The notes: a model not told the origin generated them from the letters alone. A stretch of 64,000 nt of DNA from Plazaster borealis (GCA_021014325.1 CM037461.1:10073501-10137500), one strand, 5' to 3'; numbered from the stretch's first letter, positions 12,301 through 24,157 are shown. Program-made: numbers and translations.

Positions 12301-12558
12301 GCTTCAAGGGAAATAGATTATTAGAAATACAAAGTTAAGGCTTTAGACACAGCAACTATTTTTATATCATGTCGTCAAATTAAGATTTGACTTGTTGATT
12401 AAAGAGGCTTGGTTACGAAATGTCAATTTCGATGTGAGTAAGACCTAAAAATATTTTATTTTTTATTTTAACCATTTCTTTAGACATGTCTGATAAAAGC
12501 ATTAACAAAAACTGGGGACAAAAAATTGAAAGAAATGTCTGGGTCTTAAACCACTGTG
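9325..12558. mobile_element. Transib-like non-autonomous DNA transposon (CACAGTG ends, 5-bp duplication)
   Basis: The 3234-bp insertion starts CACAGTGGTTTAA and ends with its exact complement. It is flanked by TGTCT at 9320-9324 and 12559-12563. Excising it with one TGTCT copy rejoins the Gypsy integrase frame exactly (...L-A-Q-T | V-E-K-K...). A CACAGTG-type terminal heptamer plus a 5-bp duplication is the known signature of Transib, the superfamily related to RAG1. A shared inner motif GACCCAGACAT lies 16 bp after the heptamer at the left end and 6 bp after it at the right. No transposase is recognisable inside; the longest frame (10790-11296) has no family resemblance. The superfamily call is inference from termini only. 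Confidence 0.65.
9361..12500. other. Interior of the Transib-like element, nothing coding recognised
   Basis: AT-rich ends surround a more GC-rich central part (about 10.3-11.3 kb) of unknown origin. No RAG1-like or other transposase motif was found by eye on either strand. The centre could be an older insertion or a remnant of the autonomous parent. Confidence 0.4.
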
Positions 12559-12755
12559 TGTCTGGGCTAAGTTTGGCTTCAACAAAGAAAATCGGGTTCT
12601 GGGTTGTCTCTTTAGAAACAATTCTGCAGGAGTTCTACCTGTAGTTGCATGAGGAGTGCTTCGGTAGGTTATAAGAAAGTTGGCTAGCTTATGATGTATT
12701 GACAACTTTTGCTTTCTTGGGTTTGGATCAAGAAGTTGCTTAGTTAGTGCTCTTT
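12502..12755 (-). pseudogene. Gypsy integrase, region after the catalytic core
   Basis: The minus-strand frame reads HKLANFLITYRSTPHATTG and then GRTPAELFLKR, conserved downstream of the integrase DDE core in Gypsy elements. The frame is true until about 12564; the residues beyond are read from the inserted transposon terminus. On its 5' side it abuts the gag zinc knuckle with no protease, RT or RNase H between. Confidence 0.8.
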
Positions 12756-13259
12756 TCACCGTTTGTGCCCTACTTTTTTACAGTAGTAGCATGTAGCCTT
12801 GATGTACGGGCATTCCCGTGAAGCATGTTGCTCGAGACAGCGGTAACAGCCATTGTCTTTGTTGGTCATCTTGCCTGTAGCAGTTGTAGATGTTGCACCA
12901 CTGCTGTATTTACGTTGAGTAGTGTTCTGTTTCTGGTTGGGTTTCCTGGTCGTTACAACTCTTTTTACTGAAGCTCCGGTCGATTCCACGATGGAGCGTG
13001 GCTGAAATTCTTGGGCTTGCTTATTTGCCATTTCATAAGCCACCGCTAGTTGTACTGCTCTAGCTAAGGTAAGTTCTTCTTCCGCCAATAGCTTCTTCTG
13101 GCTTTGTGTGTTGATCATCCCGCATACCAAACGGTCTCGTAAAGCATCATTTAGGAATGTGCCAAACTGACATGTACTGGCCAGTCTTTTCAGTTCAACC
13201 ATCATTGACGGATTCCCCAGATTGCTGCTCTCTTTTGTGGAACTTGTACCTTTCAGCAA
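12756..13259 (-). pseudogene. Gypsy Gag C-terminal part with two zinc knuckles
   Basis: The frame contains FLNDALRDRLVCGM and EEELTLARAVQLAVAYE, typical of Mag/SURL Gag. It then has two CCHC-like knuckles (CYRCLEQHASRECP and CYYCKKVGH). The second knuckle is cut by the deletion that joins it to integrase. A frameshift near 13.26 kb separates it from the N-terminal Gag part. Confidence 0.8.
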
Positions 13260-13541
13260 TGATGAGAGGTTGAAGAGAGTAATGACTACGAAGAATTTTC
13301 TTTAATTCTTCCAGAGATTTTCCGCTAACCTTGTCTGGGGACACCATGGACTTCAGTAAAGTGTAGGATTCCTATCACTGTGAGAAACACACTCACCGCC
13401 CGGTCCTCCTTGATCGCGTTTGCGATGAAAAACTGTTCCAGTCTTTCCAGATAACAAGTGAAGGTTTCTTTACCTTCCGAAAATTTTCCTATCTCTCTAT
13501 GATTCCTGCCATAGTTATTTATTAACTCGTAGATGTCTCTA
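13260..13541 (-). pseudogene. Gypsy Gag N-terminal part
   Basis: The minus-strand frame includes GKETFTCYLERLEQFFIANAI followed, after a frameshift near 13.37 kb, by a capsid-like stretch (SGKSLEELKKILRSHYS, IAERYKFHKR). It lies directly downstream of the primer site. Confidence 0.7.
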
Positions 13542-13559
13542 ATCCCATCCTCATCGCCA
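13542..13559 (-). promoter_or_regulatory. Primer binding site, tRNA-Ser(GCT)-like
   Basis: On the minus strand TGGCGATGAGGATGGGAT begins four bases after the 5' LTR. From memory of vertebrate tRNA-Ser(GCT), whose 3' end is ...ATCCCATCCTCGTCG plus CCA, it is complementary at 17 of 18 positions. Confidence 0.6.
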
Positions 13560-13563
13560 ATTT

Positions 13564-13687
13564 TGATATAATCGGGAGACAGTAAATATAACGAGACATC
13601 CAAAATGGCTACCTGGAAAACAACGACCCTCACACGAGGTCTTTTATTATAGAACACAATACTAACAGAAGAGGGCGCTATACAATG
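13564..13687 (-). repeat. 5' LTR of the minus-strand Gypsy element
   Basis: Same length and content as 8391-8514, with the terminal TG degraded to CA at the outer edge. Shared blocks include CAAAATGGCTACCTGGAAAA and CCCTCACACGAGGTCTTTTA. Confidence 0.75.
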
Positions 13688-16600
13688 TTTATGGTCTCAT
13701 CGTGTAATATACTACAAATAGAACAAATTATTATCATATAACATCATAAATTTGAATATTTTTGTTTCAAAAACATGGAAAGCAATGAATTGCAATACTG
13801 GCAGGTCTTGAACAAAAACAAATATTTGGGGATGCTTGTATTTTATATTCAGCATACATGAATGTGAAATAAATGTGTGACTGTAAAGGCTCGTAGATGT
13901 AGGCCCAAACAAAAGTGTTCTAAAAACATTCACTTGTTTTTTTAAAAATATAACACTGACTAGTATTGTAATACTGTAATTGACAATAACTGAGTATTGT
14001 TGTTTTTTACAAAGTTTTGGAAGTGGGCAGTTTCTACCACAAGCTACGTTAAGGGCCAAAAAAGCAACATTTTTTTGTTAGTGTTAGCAATTACTAAATA
14101 AAATTTGCTGTAAATTCATATTCATAATGATAATTATATCATGATGATAGACATGATAGACGTAGGCTATGTGGACATTTGATGTGGGATGGGTCTTGTT
14201 TATTGTTGATACACAGCGAAACAGGACAGGGCTTACCTTTGATAACGGGGTACCCGGACTGCATATCATTGGTCTTTTGTGTTTTCCTTTCTGATCTGGA
14301 TTCGTGGACGGGGACAGTTGTGACACTGACATGGTGTTGGCACTGGCATGTTGTTTGACCTGGCATGCCTGGGTTTCGCGAAACTGGTGCTGTATTTCTT
14401 TCGTGATCTCTTTCGTGGACTTTATTTTCAATAATCTTCTGTTGCATGAATCACAAATGTGGTGGGAGTCAGCGGCACTATAATCTCTGACTATATTCTT
14501 TAGAATTTCGCCAATGTTTGGTTTTGTTTTTAAGGAAAAGTAGCTTTTGCATGTGATTAATTGATTAGAGCAAACCAGACACTATCTGGTGGGCCGTCCG
14601 CTGTGTAGAGCCGCCATGTTGTTCGAAGATTTGATGATATGAATATGTAATATCCAACCATGACAACGGTCCTATTTACATATAACGGCGACGCCCACAT
14701 TGCAACTTGCATTGCAGGATTCCCAAGACGTTAGTGCGAGCCAGTCAAGTTGGTTAAATCCTGCCGGAAGAGGGCGTGCTATAATGATTTACAATGAGCG
14801 CAGTACACGATCCATTATCGATCACTGACGTCTTGGAACCAAGACTAGCCAAAACGGCAAAGCGCACCACACACTGAGACAACGACGCTGGCGCCCGATA
14901 TTTGAAACGCTCATTATATATGCAGCAACTTATGAAATACTGTTGAAAGTAGCATGTTGGACTGATGGCCATACGAACATAATCAAAACACAGTCTTGAG
15001 TTCACCTCTTTTTCTTTGTGGACATCAGTGAATTTAATCCTATACATATAAACCATGCAGTAAATGATCCCGCTACAGAAAATTTAGTTTTATTGCTATA
15101 CACAAAATTCCTCAGTGACATTGGCGTAGTTGCAAACAAAAGTAAAAGTAAACAAAGTAAAACAATTTCATTGCCAATAGTTTATTTTCAGGGCATATCG
15201 AATGGTAGAATGAGAAGTAATTCAGATGCAAAGATAATCTTTTATAAAATTACATGGTTGACTTTGACAAAGTACAATATTCAGATGTCCAATAAACACT
15301 GACGGACCGAAAACCTAACTGACTGCAAGCATATAATTTAACTTGAATAATTTCAGAATCACTTGCTTAGTGCGTTGATAGAGCGATGAAGAACTCATGG
15401 TCAATCCAAACCTGAGTGCGCGTGCGATGTTAACACACCATGCACTGAACACAATCATGCTCAATCTTGTCGACGACCTCGTGACCTTTCACATCTTGCT
15501 TTTCTTGCAAGCTTGTCATTTTAGTCACTAATATGAATAAAACATGACTTGATGCTTTATGAAAATAACTTGGCCACGCCCACAAGCCTTCCATCCGACC
15601 GAGAAAAAAAGTTTATCAAAGCGCATATATAATAGCCCTACTGTAGTTTACAGTGCTCAGGGAAATCTAATTAGCCTTGGTTAAATCAGCTATTTCCATC
15701 TTTGTTCAAGCCCAACACCTTTCAGAGGGTCTAGTTATGAGTGTAGCAAAATAACAAAACAAACGAAAAAATAAGTGTGAGTTATTTGCTAATTCACTCT
15801 TATTAACCTCTTTTGCACTATTCTGGCACTTTTTGGTGAAAAAACAACAACCAAACAATCCAAAAACCCAAAACCCCCAAATATTTCAACCCTAGCACCA
15901 TGTCTATAGGCCGTCTGTACACCCATACACCCATTGCTTCATCACTGCTATGAACAAACACGAACACTCTGCAGGCTTTGCTAAAAATAGCATTGACATC
16001 ATTGCCTTTCAAAACACACCAACAAACAGTTCAATATGGTCCAATGCAGTAGCCTTTGCTCTGTAGCTCCGCCCCCTAATCCTTCCATCCAACCCCCTAA
16101 CAAAACAAAATTCATCAATAGATGTGTCCACAACTATAACCCACTGCCACTCAAAGATAACAGGTGCATTGAAAGCTATTATGCTTAGATAAGCCATGAG
16201 TCAAAGGGGGAAGGGGTGGCGGAAGGGGTAACGCCACCAACGCGCCACCTACGTTGAAAATAATCTCATTTGACTCTCGCGACGTGCATGGACTGGTCGA
16301 AGCTCCACAAAAAAACACGGCCTAGTACACGTACATACACAGGGTATACACATTCCCTATGTGTATGTGTGTACATGTAGCCTATCGTACAAGATTTGAA
16401 TTACATGCGTGCTGTTGAAAAGCTTGTGCGAGTCCCTTTTATCAGAGGGTATTGTTATCTTCAAATCTTGGTAAATTCACCAAATCTTTACACTATAGAG
16501 AACATTCGTAAATGGGTTTTTTTGCGTAACCAACTGCTTCAGTAATTTAATAATTTAATAAACAACATACGTTTAACGTAAACGACATGTATTACATATC

Positions 16601-18241
16601 TGTTTAAGATGTGTACTTTGCCTCATAATTAATATTACCAATGGCAAATGTTCCCGTCCGTTGACATCCATTTGACGGATGATCGTTTGCATGCAAACCA
16701 AGTATAGCAGAAACCATTTTCTCATAAATACATTCAAAAATCTTGAAATATCTAGAGGATGTATGGAGGGATTTTGTTGAAACTTTCAGAAATGAAAGAT
16801 CTATCCTTAAATATTATGTTCAGCAAAAACAATCAGAGGATGAACGATACGAATTTTCACATTTTGTCGAAATTTGTAGCCATTTTAGGGGAGATGTTTT
16901 GGACTGAAATTTCCACCTTGACCCATTCATACACGTTAGCTGATGCAATAAACCAACGGAAAATTGTCGGTAATATTTTTACGCATTTTACATAAAAACA
17001 ACCACCTTAACAATTGAAAATGCTCTTACAATATATACTGTTGTTTTCAGTGCTGTTAAAGAGAAATTTTTAACGGTATACATGGTTTTCTTTTTCTTTT
17101 TTAATGGTCTTCACCTCTTTTTCAAATGGTGTGTACCCAAACCGCGATTGCAATTTCTTGCGCAATACCCCTTCCGCCCCCCCCCCCCCGCACTGAGTGA
17201 TCAGCGGCTAATATTGCTTTGTACACAAAGCATACAGAAGCAACCGGGTGACCCAGGCCATTCAACTTTGGCAGTGTGTTTTTCGAAGGAAGTAGGATTA
17301 CATGGAAGCCTGATTTGTTTAAATTTTTATTAGTAAAGTTATGCATAAATATGCAAATAAATGCAGTAAACAACAGTACGGCTGTCTCGTGACAAGATAT
17401 CCAAGAAGTTTACTACAGACAGTCGTCAACCGAAATTAATCCAAGAAGAGAAGCGTGCCCTCTGTCGGGATATCACGTTACGTTAGACGACTATGACAGA
17501 GTGATGACTTGGACCAAGACTAAGTAGCGAACTGCATAGATTTACATAGTCTTGGTGCAAGACGTTGTTGTTCATTATCACGCAACTATCGCGATCACGC
17601 AACTATCGCGCATTTTTTTTTACTATCTAACAATAGCGGGCGCTGTTGGGAAACTTCCAGATAACCACCGAACATCGAGTCAGAACAACGTCTTGGCGAT
17701 TTTGTCTCGTCTCACGTGACATAACCAAATGTGACATCTATTGCATATTCAACAAAGGTCATAGTGAAAATACGCAAGTGCACAACACACTGCATAATGA
17801 GCTGACAGACTGGTACATACTGACTGCATGTTGCTGCAGTATAGTACCGTCGTAGTACAAGTACATGAACGTTATGTTCATGTACATGTATAGTTTGTGA
17901 GCGTGTGTGTTCGTATGTAGAGATTTTGTTCTTATGTGAAAGTACGAAGTACACTATTCGTGTAACGAATGCAGCATGCAGCGGACAACAGGTTTTGCCA
18001 TCTCTTTTGCAGTGTACTTATGAATGACTAAATACATGTAGTAGAACAAACTTAAGGCCTACATTTTTTTTATATGATGGTTATTAACGTGGCTGTATGA
18101 AATCTATGGAATTATATACAAAATTTCACCTTTTGAGTGTGATGTGATTCTTCCACTTCTTTTTAAAAATTAAATAATCCTCCCACCCCCACAAAAACAA
18201 AACATTAGATAGGTTTGCTGGTTCATTCAAAATTTTATTCA
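13688..18241. other. Long stretch without a recognised gene
   Basis: No frame here shows family resemblance, splice-supported exons or element termini. Minor features are short repeats of a CACGCAACTATCGCG unit near 17580-17612, a C-run near 17178-17190, and AGACGTT/AAGACTA-type words near 14.72-14.85 and 17.5 kb that may mark a faded small repeat. I could not assign a function. Confidence 0.4.
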
Positions 18242-20636
18242 AGTTCATAGAAAATTAAAAATAAATACAAATAACAGTCTGGATCATTGACCAGTTCGGG
18301 ATCACTTCAACTTTGCAAAAAACAAATAATTATATTACTTCCCACATTACCAATTTCTGTTGATACATGTGAAGAATAACATCCATTAATGAGGTGCTAA
18401 ACATCATGGGCAAATAAATTATGACAATTTTCCTGAAGTTTGTCTGCAATATTGATCATTATTTTGTTTAACAATTCTGGTTGAAAAACGCTGTTTAAAC
18501 TTCTCACCTTTAGAATTTGAACACCAGGGCGAAAACAATTTATGTAAAATGCTAAGAATGTGTATACAATATTTCACGTAAATACTGAGCAGTCAGGTTT
18601 TTTTGAGGAGATGAAATTACCAAAATCTTCTTTGGGGGGCATTGTACCCTTGACTAGTTAGGGATCACTCAACATCTCATTGCGTCAAATGGTGCCGCAC
18701 TAATTGACTAAGTGAGGTAATATCTTACTACAGTATAGTAAAAAGTTTATTTATTGCTTTTGAGATACATTTCTTCAACAAATTCTTGTAGATTGATTTT
18801 TGTGTGTGAGAAAATTAAACTTGGAGGGGTCAATGTTGCTTTTAGGGGCGCTTCAATTGCCTTTGCTGTTGTTGCTTAGTGTTTTCATCGCTGGGTTTTT
18901 GCGCTGCTGTTGAAGACACTTGCATGACATTCACTAAAGAAAGGAAGTCCAAGTCCATACCAACACACTTCTGAAGTTTCGTGTCCTCTTCAAAAGTACT
19001 ACTTGTTTTTTGTCAGTGGATACTTGGTGAGTTTTATGACATGTTTAGGTAAACTGATCAACTTTTTGGTTTCAGATGTCAAAGAGATTGCATCAAAAAA
19101 CAATGTGAATTTAAAAAGTCTAACAACTGTATTTTAATTACAACTAAATTATTTGTTTTTAAAGGCCTCAGCTCACAACACCAAACTTTTAAATTAGACA
19201 CTTTTGTTCTAGTCCGCAGAACATGTGCACAACAGCATTTTGAAATTGATGACACTAACAAGGAGTGCTGTGTTCTGCCTTGTTTTCACTGATACCACTC
19301 CAAATATAAAATTTGTTAAACAATTCAAATTCAAACATCAGCTTGTGGATGCAATTATCACTGTTTACTTGTATGATATTATGAAACATAAAATATAAAA
19401 CAAATGAGTTGAAAGCCAAAATCATTTACACACATTTTATTTTTTTAATTTGTTCAGTTAAAGTTATTGCAGATGACCATGGTAAATTTTAAAAGTGAGT
19501 AAAAAATATTTTGATTAAAATAAAGACAACTTCTGGCTATAGAGCCATACACAGAGTCTCATGTTTCACTTGTAGTCACTGTAGAAATTTCTTTACTTTC
19601 TAGATTGCCTTGAAAACAGGTAAATCTCCAAACAAATGGGATGCTATTGAAGGCATCAACTATCGGTATGTGGTGTGAAAGTTACAATGTCAATCCAGTT
19701 TTAATAGATGTTTGCATACTTCTAATTCAGAAACAAGGAAGGTAATTATGGCATCAGTTGAAACATTGCATCTGTTTATTTTTTCAATTCAAAGATAAAG
19801 GCATGGTGCCTTGAAAACAGAATACTGGAGGATCCAGGTAGATGTAGTAACAGTATAATATAATTAAAATGGCGGCAGCAGAGGCAACTGCTGGCAGTAT
19901 TCGAGCAAGACGTCTCGCTGGTGTGTGATTTGTAACAGAGATCTGATCACTTGTACCGATATTCCACATTGAGCACCTTGGCCAAGAAAAGCACATTGTT
20001 TCCATAGCAGTTGTACTTTCCAAAACAACATTCATGTGTATTCATTCTCATTCCTAGGCTGCCGCTGTTGATGATCACCAGAGTAGCTGTAGCTGTCATT
20101 GCCACCATACATGTTGATGAAGGTAGTGTTGAACACAATTCACCTAGTTGCCCATACACTTAGCGGAAAGCCGCACTTCGTCCAGATGAATGGCCCCTGT
20201 GGATTTTGAAATGAAAAAACAATTTTTTAAAATTATTTCAATAATTTATTGCATGGACTACCACAATAATTGTTGCGACTTGGCGTCTCAGGCGGCAGAG
20301 GGCGTGCTTCGTGTGTGCGATGAAGCCCAATACTGCGCTTCAGGAAGCGGTTGTTTAAAACCACATGTAGTCAATATTTTCCATGCAGGTTTTAGGGTTC
20401 AGAATCAATCATTATTGGCCTACAGTCCAGCTGCAGCCAGGGAAGGTTGTTCAAAGGGAGGGACTGCTATTAATATTTGATACAGAATACAAACAACTTG
20501 ACTTGTTGTCAACCTGTAACCAGGCAACCATACCCAACGTGAGAGAAACAGAAAAAAGCAGAAGTATTCTACTCTGATGTGTGACGGTGTTTCGCTTGGT
20601 GTATGTATCCCTATAAATAAGTTGGAGTACTAAAGG
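18242..20636. other. Stretch with possible exon-like fragments, unassigned
   Basis: A minus-strand frame ending at TAA 18842-18844 has a polar, protein-like composition (MDLDFLSLVNVMQ then a Q-rich tail) but no clear start or acceptor. A plus-strand ATGGCGGCAGCAGAGGCAAC at 19869 looks like a first exon followed by a GT, but nothing downstream supports it. No gene is called. Confidence 0.3.
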
Positions 20637-20698
20637 TCTCGGATTAACAGTTCTACAATAATCATTGTCTCGGATTAACAGTTCTACAATAATCATTG
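20637..20698. repeat. 31-bp tandem duplication
   Basis: TCTCGGATTAACAGTTCTAC and the following 11 bases are repeated twice head-to-tail immediately left of the TA-flanked element. Confidence 0.85.
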
Positions 20699-21244
20699 TT
20701 ACATGTACCGTAATTTTCGGATTATAAGCTGCCCGGCGTATAAATGCCCCAAAAAATAAGAAATAAGATTTAGGTGTCAGCGTATAAGCCGCGAGTGCAC
20801 ACACAGGAGAGAGCCCGTGCGTATTTGCGGTCCTTTGTGGCGATGTGCAGTGACTGGTGGGCGGCACATCAGTCATTGTACGTCGCCACAAAGTGCGAGT
20901 TGCGTCGCAATAAAGTCAGAATGTATTAAAGTAAACACCATTGATCGTTTTTGTAATGGTCTATTAGGATGGTCTACAGCAAGTGGGCATATTTCTTTTT
21001 TATTTGTATCATTATTGTGACAACTGCAACGTTGAAGCATAGAGCAAGTGGTTGTAGTTACCACGGTCGGCGCCGGTCGGTCCTGACCGGCCCCAGCTTT
21101 AAATCACCGGGGATCGAATAAAAGTTAACAATCTCGTACCTCGTACTCACGATCGTGCCTTGTGATCGACCCCACTATATTGTGAGACATTATGGATTAT
21201 ATGATGGGTCCGAGGATGACAATTATTTTCAAAAGCCGCTGGAC

Positions 21245-21499
21245 TGTAGCGGTAATGCCAATGCTAACCATAGTGCATATTACTTGTATCTCTATTTGCC
21301 CTAAGGCACTCCATACTTTTGTTATTTGACCTCTGTACACGCATGGCAGTTGCATGCTGGGATTTGTCTAAAGATGGCAGACAGTATATTATGTTGAGCT
21401 AATAAAAGAGTCAAGGATAATCTTCGAATATCTCGTCAATCCTCCAAGGTATGTCCTAGTCTTCCATAATTCTATAATATGTAACCTTTGCCCGTTACA
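21245..21499 (+). repeat. 5' LTR
   Basis: 255 bp, starting TGTAGCGG and ending CGTTACA. It contains AATAAAAGAG as a likely polyadenylation signal. It differs from the 3' LTR only in GGCAGTTGC versus GGCAATTGC. Confidence 0.95.
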
Positions 21500-21501
21500 A
21501 T

Positions 21502-21519
21502 TGGCGTAGTCGGCAGGAT
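21502..21519 (+). promoter_or_regulatory. Primer binding site, perfect tRNA-Ser match
   Basis: TGGCGTAGTCGGCAGGAT starts two bases after the LTR. From memory of the conserved animal tRNA-Ser(AGA) end (ATCCTGCCGACTACG plus CCA) all 18 positions are complementary. Serine tRNA priming is known for Mag-clade elements. Confidence 0.75.
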
Positions 21520-21702
21520 TTTGGATAAGGACATTAGTTGCACTGTTTGGATTAAAGTATTTGTTGATGATAGATGTCACGATATATTGACAATTGACTA
21601 TTCAGTACACAACACTGCTATTCTAGTCCACACGTTTATCGAGAGCTACATGTATGTAAACCTACACCAGTTGTATAGCATAATACAGTGTTTGCATTAA
21701 TA

Positions 21703-22113
21703 ATGGATAGAGCCACCTATCTCAGCCGTTTTACAGCCGACCACATCGGCAGACTTTGTGAACTAAACCACATTGATGTCTCGACAATCAAAACAAAACA
21801 AGAGCGTATCACATGCCTCTGTGATTTGTCACACATGGTGGAAGAGCTGCCACCAGTACAGAAGGGTTTAGAAACCCTTGATCTTCTTAAGATACTCCAG
21901 GAATTGGAAACAACCAGGCAACAAGACACAGAAAAGCTATGCGAAACTCTCGCCAATGCTGTTGCCTTGTCAACTAAGACGCCACCGGTCGTAAAGGTGG
22001 GACCAAAACTCCTGGATTTTCACAAGCTTGGTACAGATGATGATGTGGCTTGCTATTTAAGCACCTTTGAACGCTTCGCCACTGCTGCCAAAAGACCCAA
22101 AAGACCCGATTGA
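21703..22113 (+). pseudogene. Truncated Gag N-terminus
   Basis: The frame opens MDRATYLSRFTADHIGRLC and ends after the capsid-like start LLDFHKLGTDDDVACYLSTF, with a stop produced by the deletion or frameshift near 22.09 kb. The Mag-clade Gag usually continues for another 200 or more residues. The 15 bases upstream contain an alternative in-frame ATG at 21688; the later start looks more natural. Confidence 0.7.
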
Positions 22114-22342
22114 CGTGTCCACCCCCTGTGATGCTGTTACACCTCCAGTAGCACCGGTAACAGTTACACCTGATAACACGGCCCCCACAGATTTGACTCA
22201 AACTTGCGGTGCTACAGTTTGCCTCCTTCCGCAAGGAAATGTTGTGGACTGGATTCAATGTGATGACTGCGACCAGTGGTTTCATCAAAGATGTGTTCAC
22301 GTTCGCAGGATCAGGGCTGAACAACTTCCTCGGTACTCGTGA
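22114..22342 (+). pseudogene. Gag-region segment with a PHD-type zinc finger
   Basis: A second frame carries a P/T-rich linker and then a C-x4-C...C-x2-C...W-x-H-x3-C pattern (WIQCDDCDQWFHQRC) that reads as a PHD finger. The last zinc ligands are lost at the junction with the integrase segment. PHD fingers read modified histone tails in host proteins; in a retroelement this could steer integration, which is inference. Confidence 0.65.
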
Positions 22343-23651
22343 CAACCACAAAGAACTATTATGGCGCAATACCTCAGTGACTCCAGATATTTGTGCCGGT
22401 ACCATTTTCACTCGCACTCGTCTTCACGATGCTCAACTCCAAGACGCAGACTGTGCGAATTTTAAAAACTACGTACAAGATGCTACTTTACCTGTTGACC
22501 CCCGCAAGGCTAAAAGTATTGAAAAACAGGCACACGAGTATCGGATTGATAATGGAGCGTTGGTGCATTACACCCAGTCATCATGGTGCATTGTGGTCCC
22601 CAAAGCCCTACAACGAGATGTTATCACTGAGTGTCACTCAAAACCAGTCGCTGGCCACCAAGGCCGAACAAAAACTATCAATCGTCGTAAAAACAACCAT
22701 TTGTGGTGGAAGGGAATGTCAACTGATGTTCGTAGTTTCATCCGCACTTGTAAAACATGCCAGGCAACTAAACCGGTTTTTCGCAAGCCGGCTGGAATGA
22801 TGCTTTCGACCCACTCTAGTTAGCATTGGGAGGTAGTCGGTGTTGATCTGATGGGGCCCCTCTCCAAAAGTAATGCAGGCCATGAATACCTGTTAGTGGC
22901 CGTTGACCATTTCAGCAAATGGTGCGAAATCTTCCCCATACAGAAAGCCACTGGTAAAAACATTGCATGTATCCTTGTGCGCCAACTATTTAGTCGCTAT
23001 GGAGCACCCCATTGTCTCCTTTCGGATAATGGCCCCCAATTCATCAGCCGTGCTGTTGCAGCAGTTTGCTCCGAGTGGGGTGTTCATCAGAAGTTCATAA
23101 CACCCTATCATCCTCAAACCAACTGGGTGGAGCGTGTGAATAGAAATATCAAAGGAATGTTGCAGGCATTCACAAACACTGATCATCGGGCATGGGATGT
23201 ACATGTTTCGGAATTTGTGTTCGCTCTCAACTCGGCGGATCACGAATCCACTGGAGTTGCCCCTTCCCGCCTCATGTTGGGTCGACCTATGCGATCGCCC
23301 CTGTCAAACAAATGGGACAGCACCAACCTCAACCCCCCTGCCACTGCCGGTGCAGAACTTCAACAACAGGTCCGACAGCGCATGGACATTACACAGAAAG
23401 AGCGTGCTCGTCACTACAACCAACGCCGCCGCCAACCCACGATTCGTACAGGTGACCATGTAATGGTTAAGACCCACCCTCTTTCGAATGCATCCAAACC
23501 CTTCTGCGCTAAGCTCGCAGACCGCTGGAGCGGTCCTTATGTTGTTGCTGACCTGCCTACACCGGTCAACCTTAAACTTGTCAGCCTCGCTCACCCGACC
23601 AAGGAGATCATTGCCCATATGGACCAAGTTAAACTTTGCCAGATTACTTAA
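22343..23651 (+). pseudogene. Gypsy integrase with one internal stop
   Basis: One frame from the RNase H-integrase linker to the natural stop at 23649-23651. The zinc-binding region has H...GHQGRTKT then FIRTCKTCQATKP. A TAG at 22821-22823 interrupts just before the catalytic core. The core shows VGVDLMGP (first Asp), LLSDNGPQF (second Asp) and HPQTNWVERVNR (Glu). A GPY/F module (DRWSGPYVV) follows; there is no chromodomain. With the stop this copy cannot make full-length integrase. Confidence 0.85.
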
Positions 23652-24145
23652 CTGTTTTATTGCGCAAGGACATACGTCGAAATCACTTGCACTGTGAAAT
23701 TATGGTTTGCTCTTGTAAATATGTTTTCTAGCTGTGCTGGAAGGTTTCTTGTTTTGAAGTTGCGATATTTGTTGGGATACATAACAAAGGAAATAACAGT
23801 GTCCGACACCACACCCGGAATGTGTGGATGAACAGTTTGTTAGTGAAGTTGTCTATGGATGCCTTAATTGTTTCATTAGGCTTGCAAAATTTGTCATTTA
23901 CTGAACTCTGAACTGGACAGTAACACTATTGAAATCTTTTGCTTGATGAACACTTGTAATTTTTTTTTCCGGCCACTCGCTCTTTTGAAAGTGCTGATCC
24001 TTTGTTTGACATCATTTTTGGATTTGGCTAATACTTAAAAAAAAAAAAAAAAGCAAAGAGAGAGAGAGGGAGAAAATTTTACCATGTGATTTTAAAAATA
24101 ACTCTGTGTGTTTACCCACACGCTACTTAAATGGGGCCTACTCTT
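23652..24145 (+). other. 3' non-coding region of the LTR element
   Basis: No coding content. An A-run followed by a GA-rich stretch lies at about 24034-24075, just upstream of the polypurine tract. Confidence 0.6.
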
Positions 24146-24157
24146 AGGATGGGGGAG
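24146..24157 (+). other. Polypurine tract
   Basis: AGGATGGGGGAG lies immediately before the 3' LTR at 24158. Confidence 0.85.

Larger units (their letters stand above)
8391..13687 (-). mobile_element. Degenerate Ty3/Gypsy (Mag/SURL-like) LTR retrotransposon, interrupted
   Basis: Minus-strand element. Reading from right to left: 5' LTR (13564-13687), primer site, gag in two frames, a join from the gag zinc knuckle straight into the integrase middle, a 3.2 kb foreign insertion, the integrase C-terminus (8816-9319), a polypurine tract and the 3' LTR (8391-8514). Protease, reverse transcriptase and RNase H are absent. The LTRs differ at roughly 9-10 of 124 positions, so the element is fairly old. 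No clear flanking duplication remains. Confidence 0.8.

Noticed and set aside
8391..13687. Two independent Gypsy fragments rather than one element
   Set aside because: Strand, order of parts, matching LTRs, primer site and polypurine tract, and exact frame rejoining across the insertion fit one element.
17122..17373. Overlapping frames on both strands at the C-run
   Set aside because: Driven by a low-complexity CCCCCC stretch; no family resemblance.
18842..19012. Minus-strand exon with MDLDFLSLVNVMQ and a Q-rich tail
   Set aside because: Protein-like composition, but no acceptor, start or neighbour exon supports it; left as a possibility only.
19869..19930. First exon with ATGGCGGCAGCAGAGGC
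   Set aside because: Good start context and a GT follow, but no downstream exon with matching phase or family resemblance is visible.
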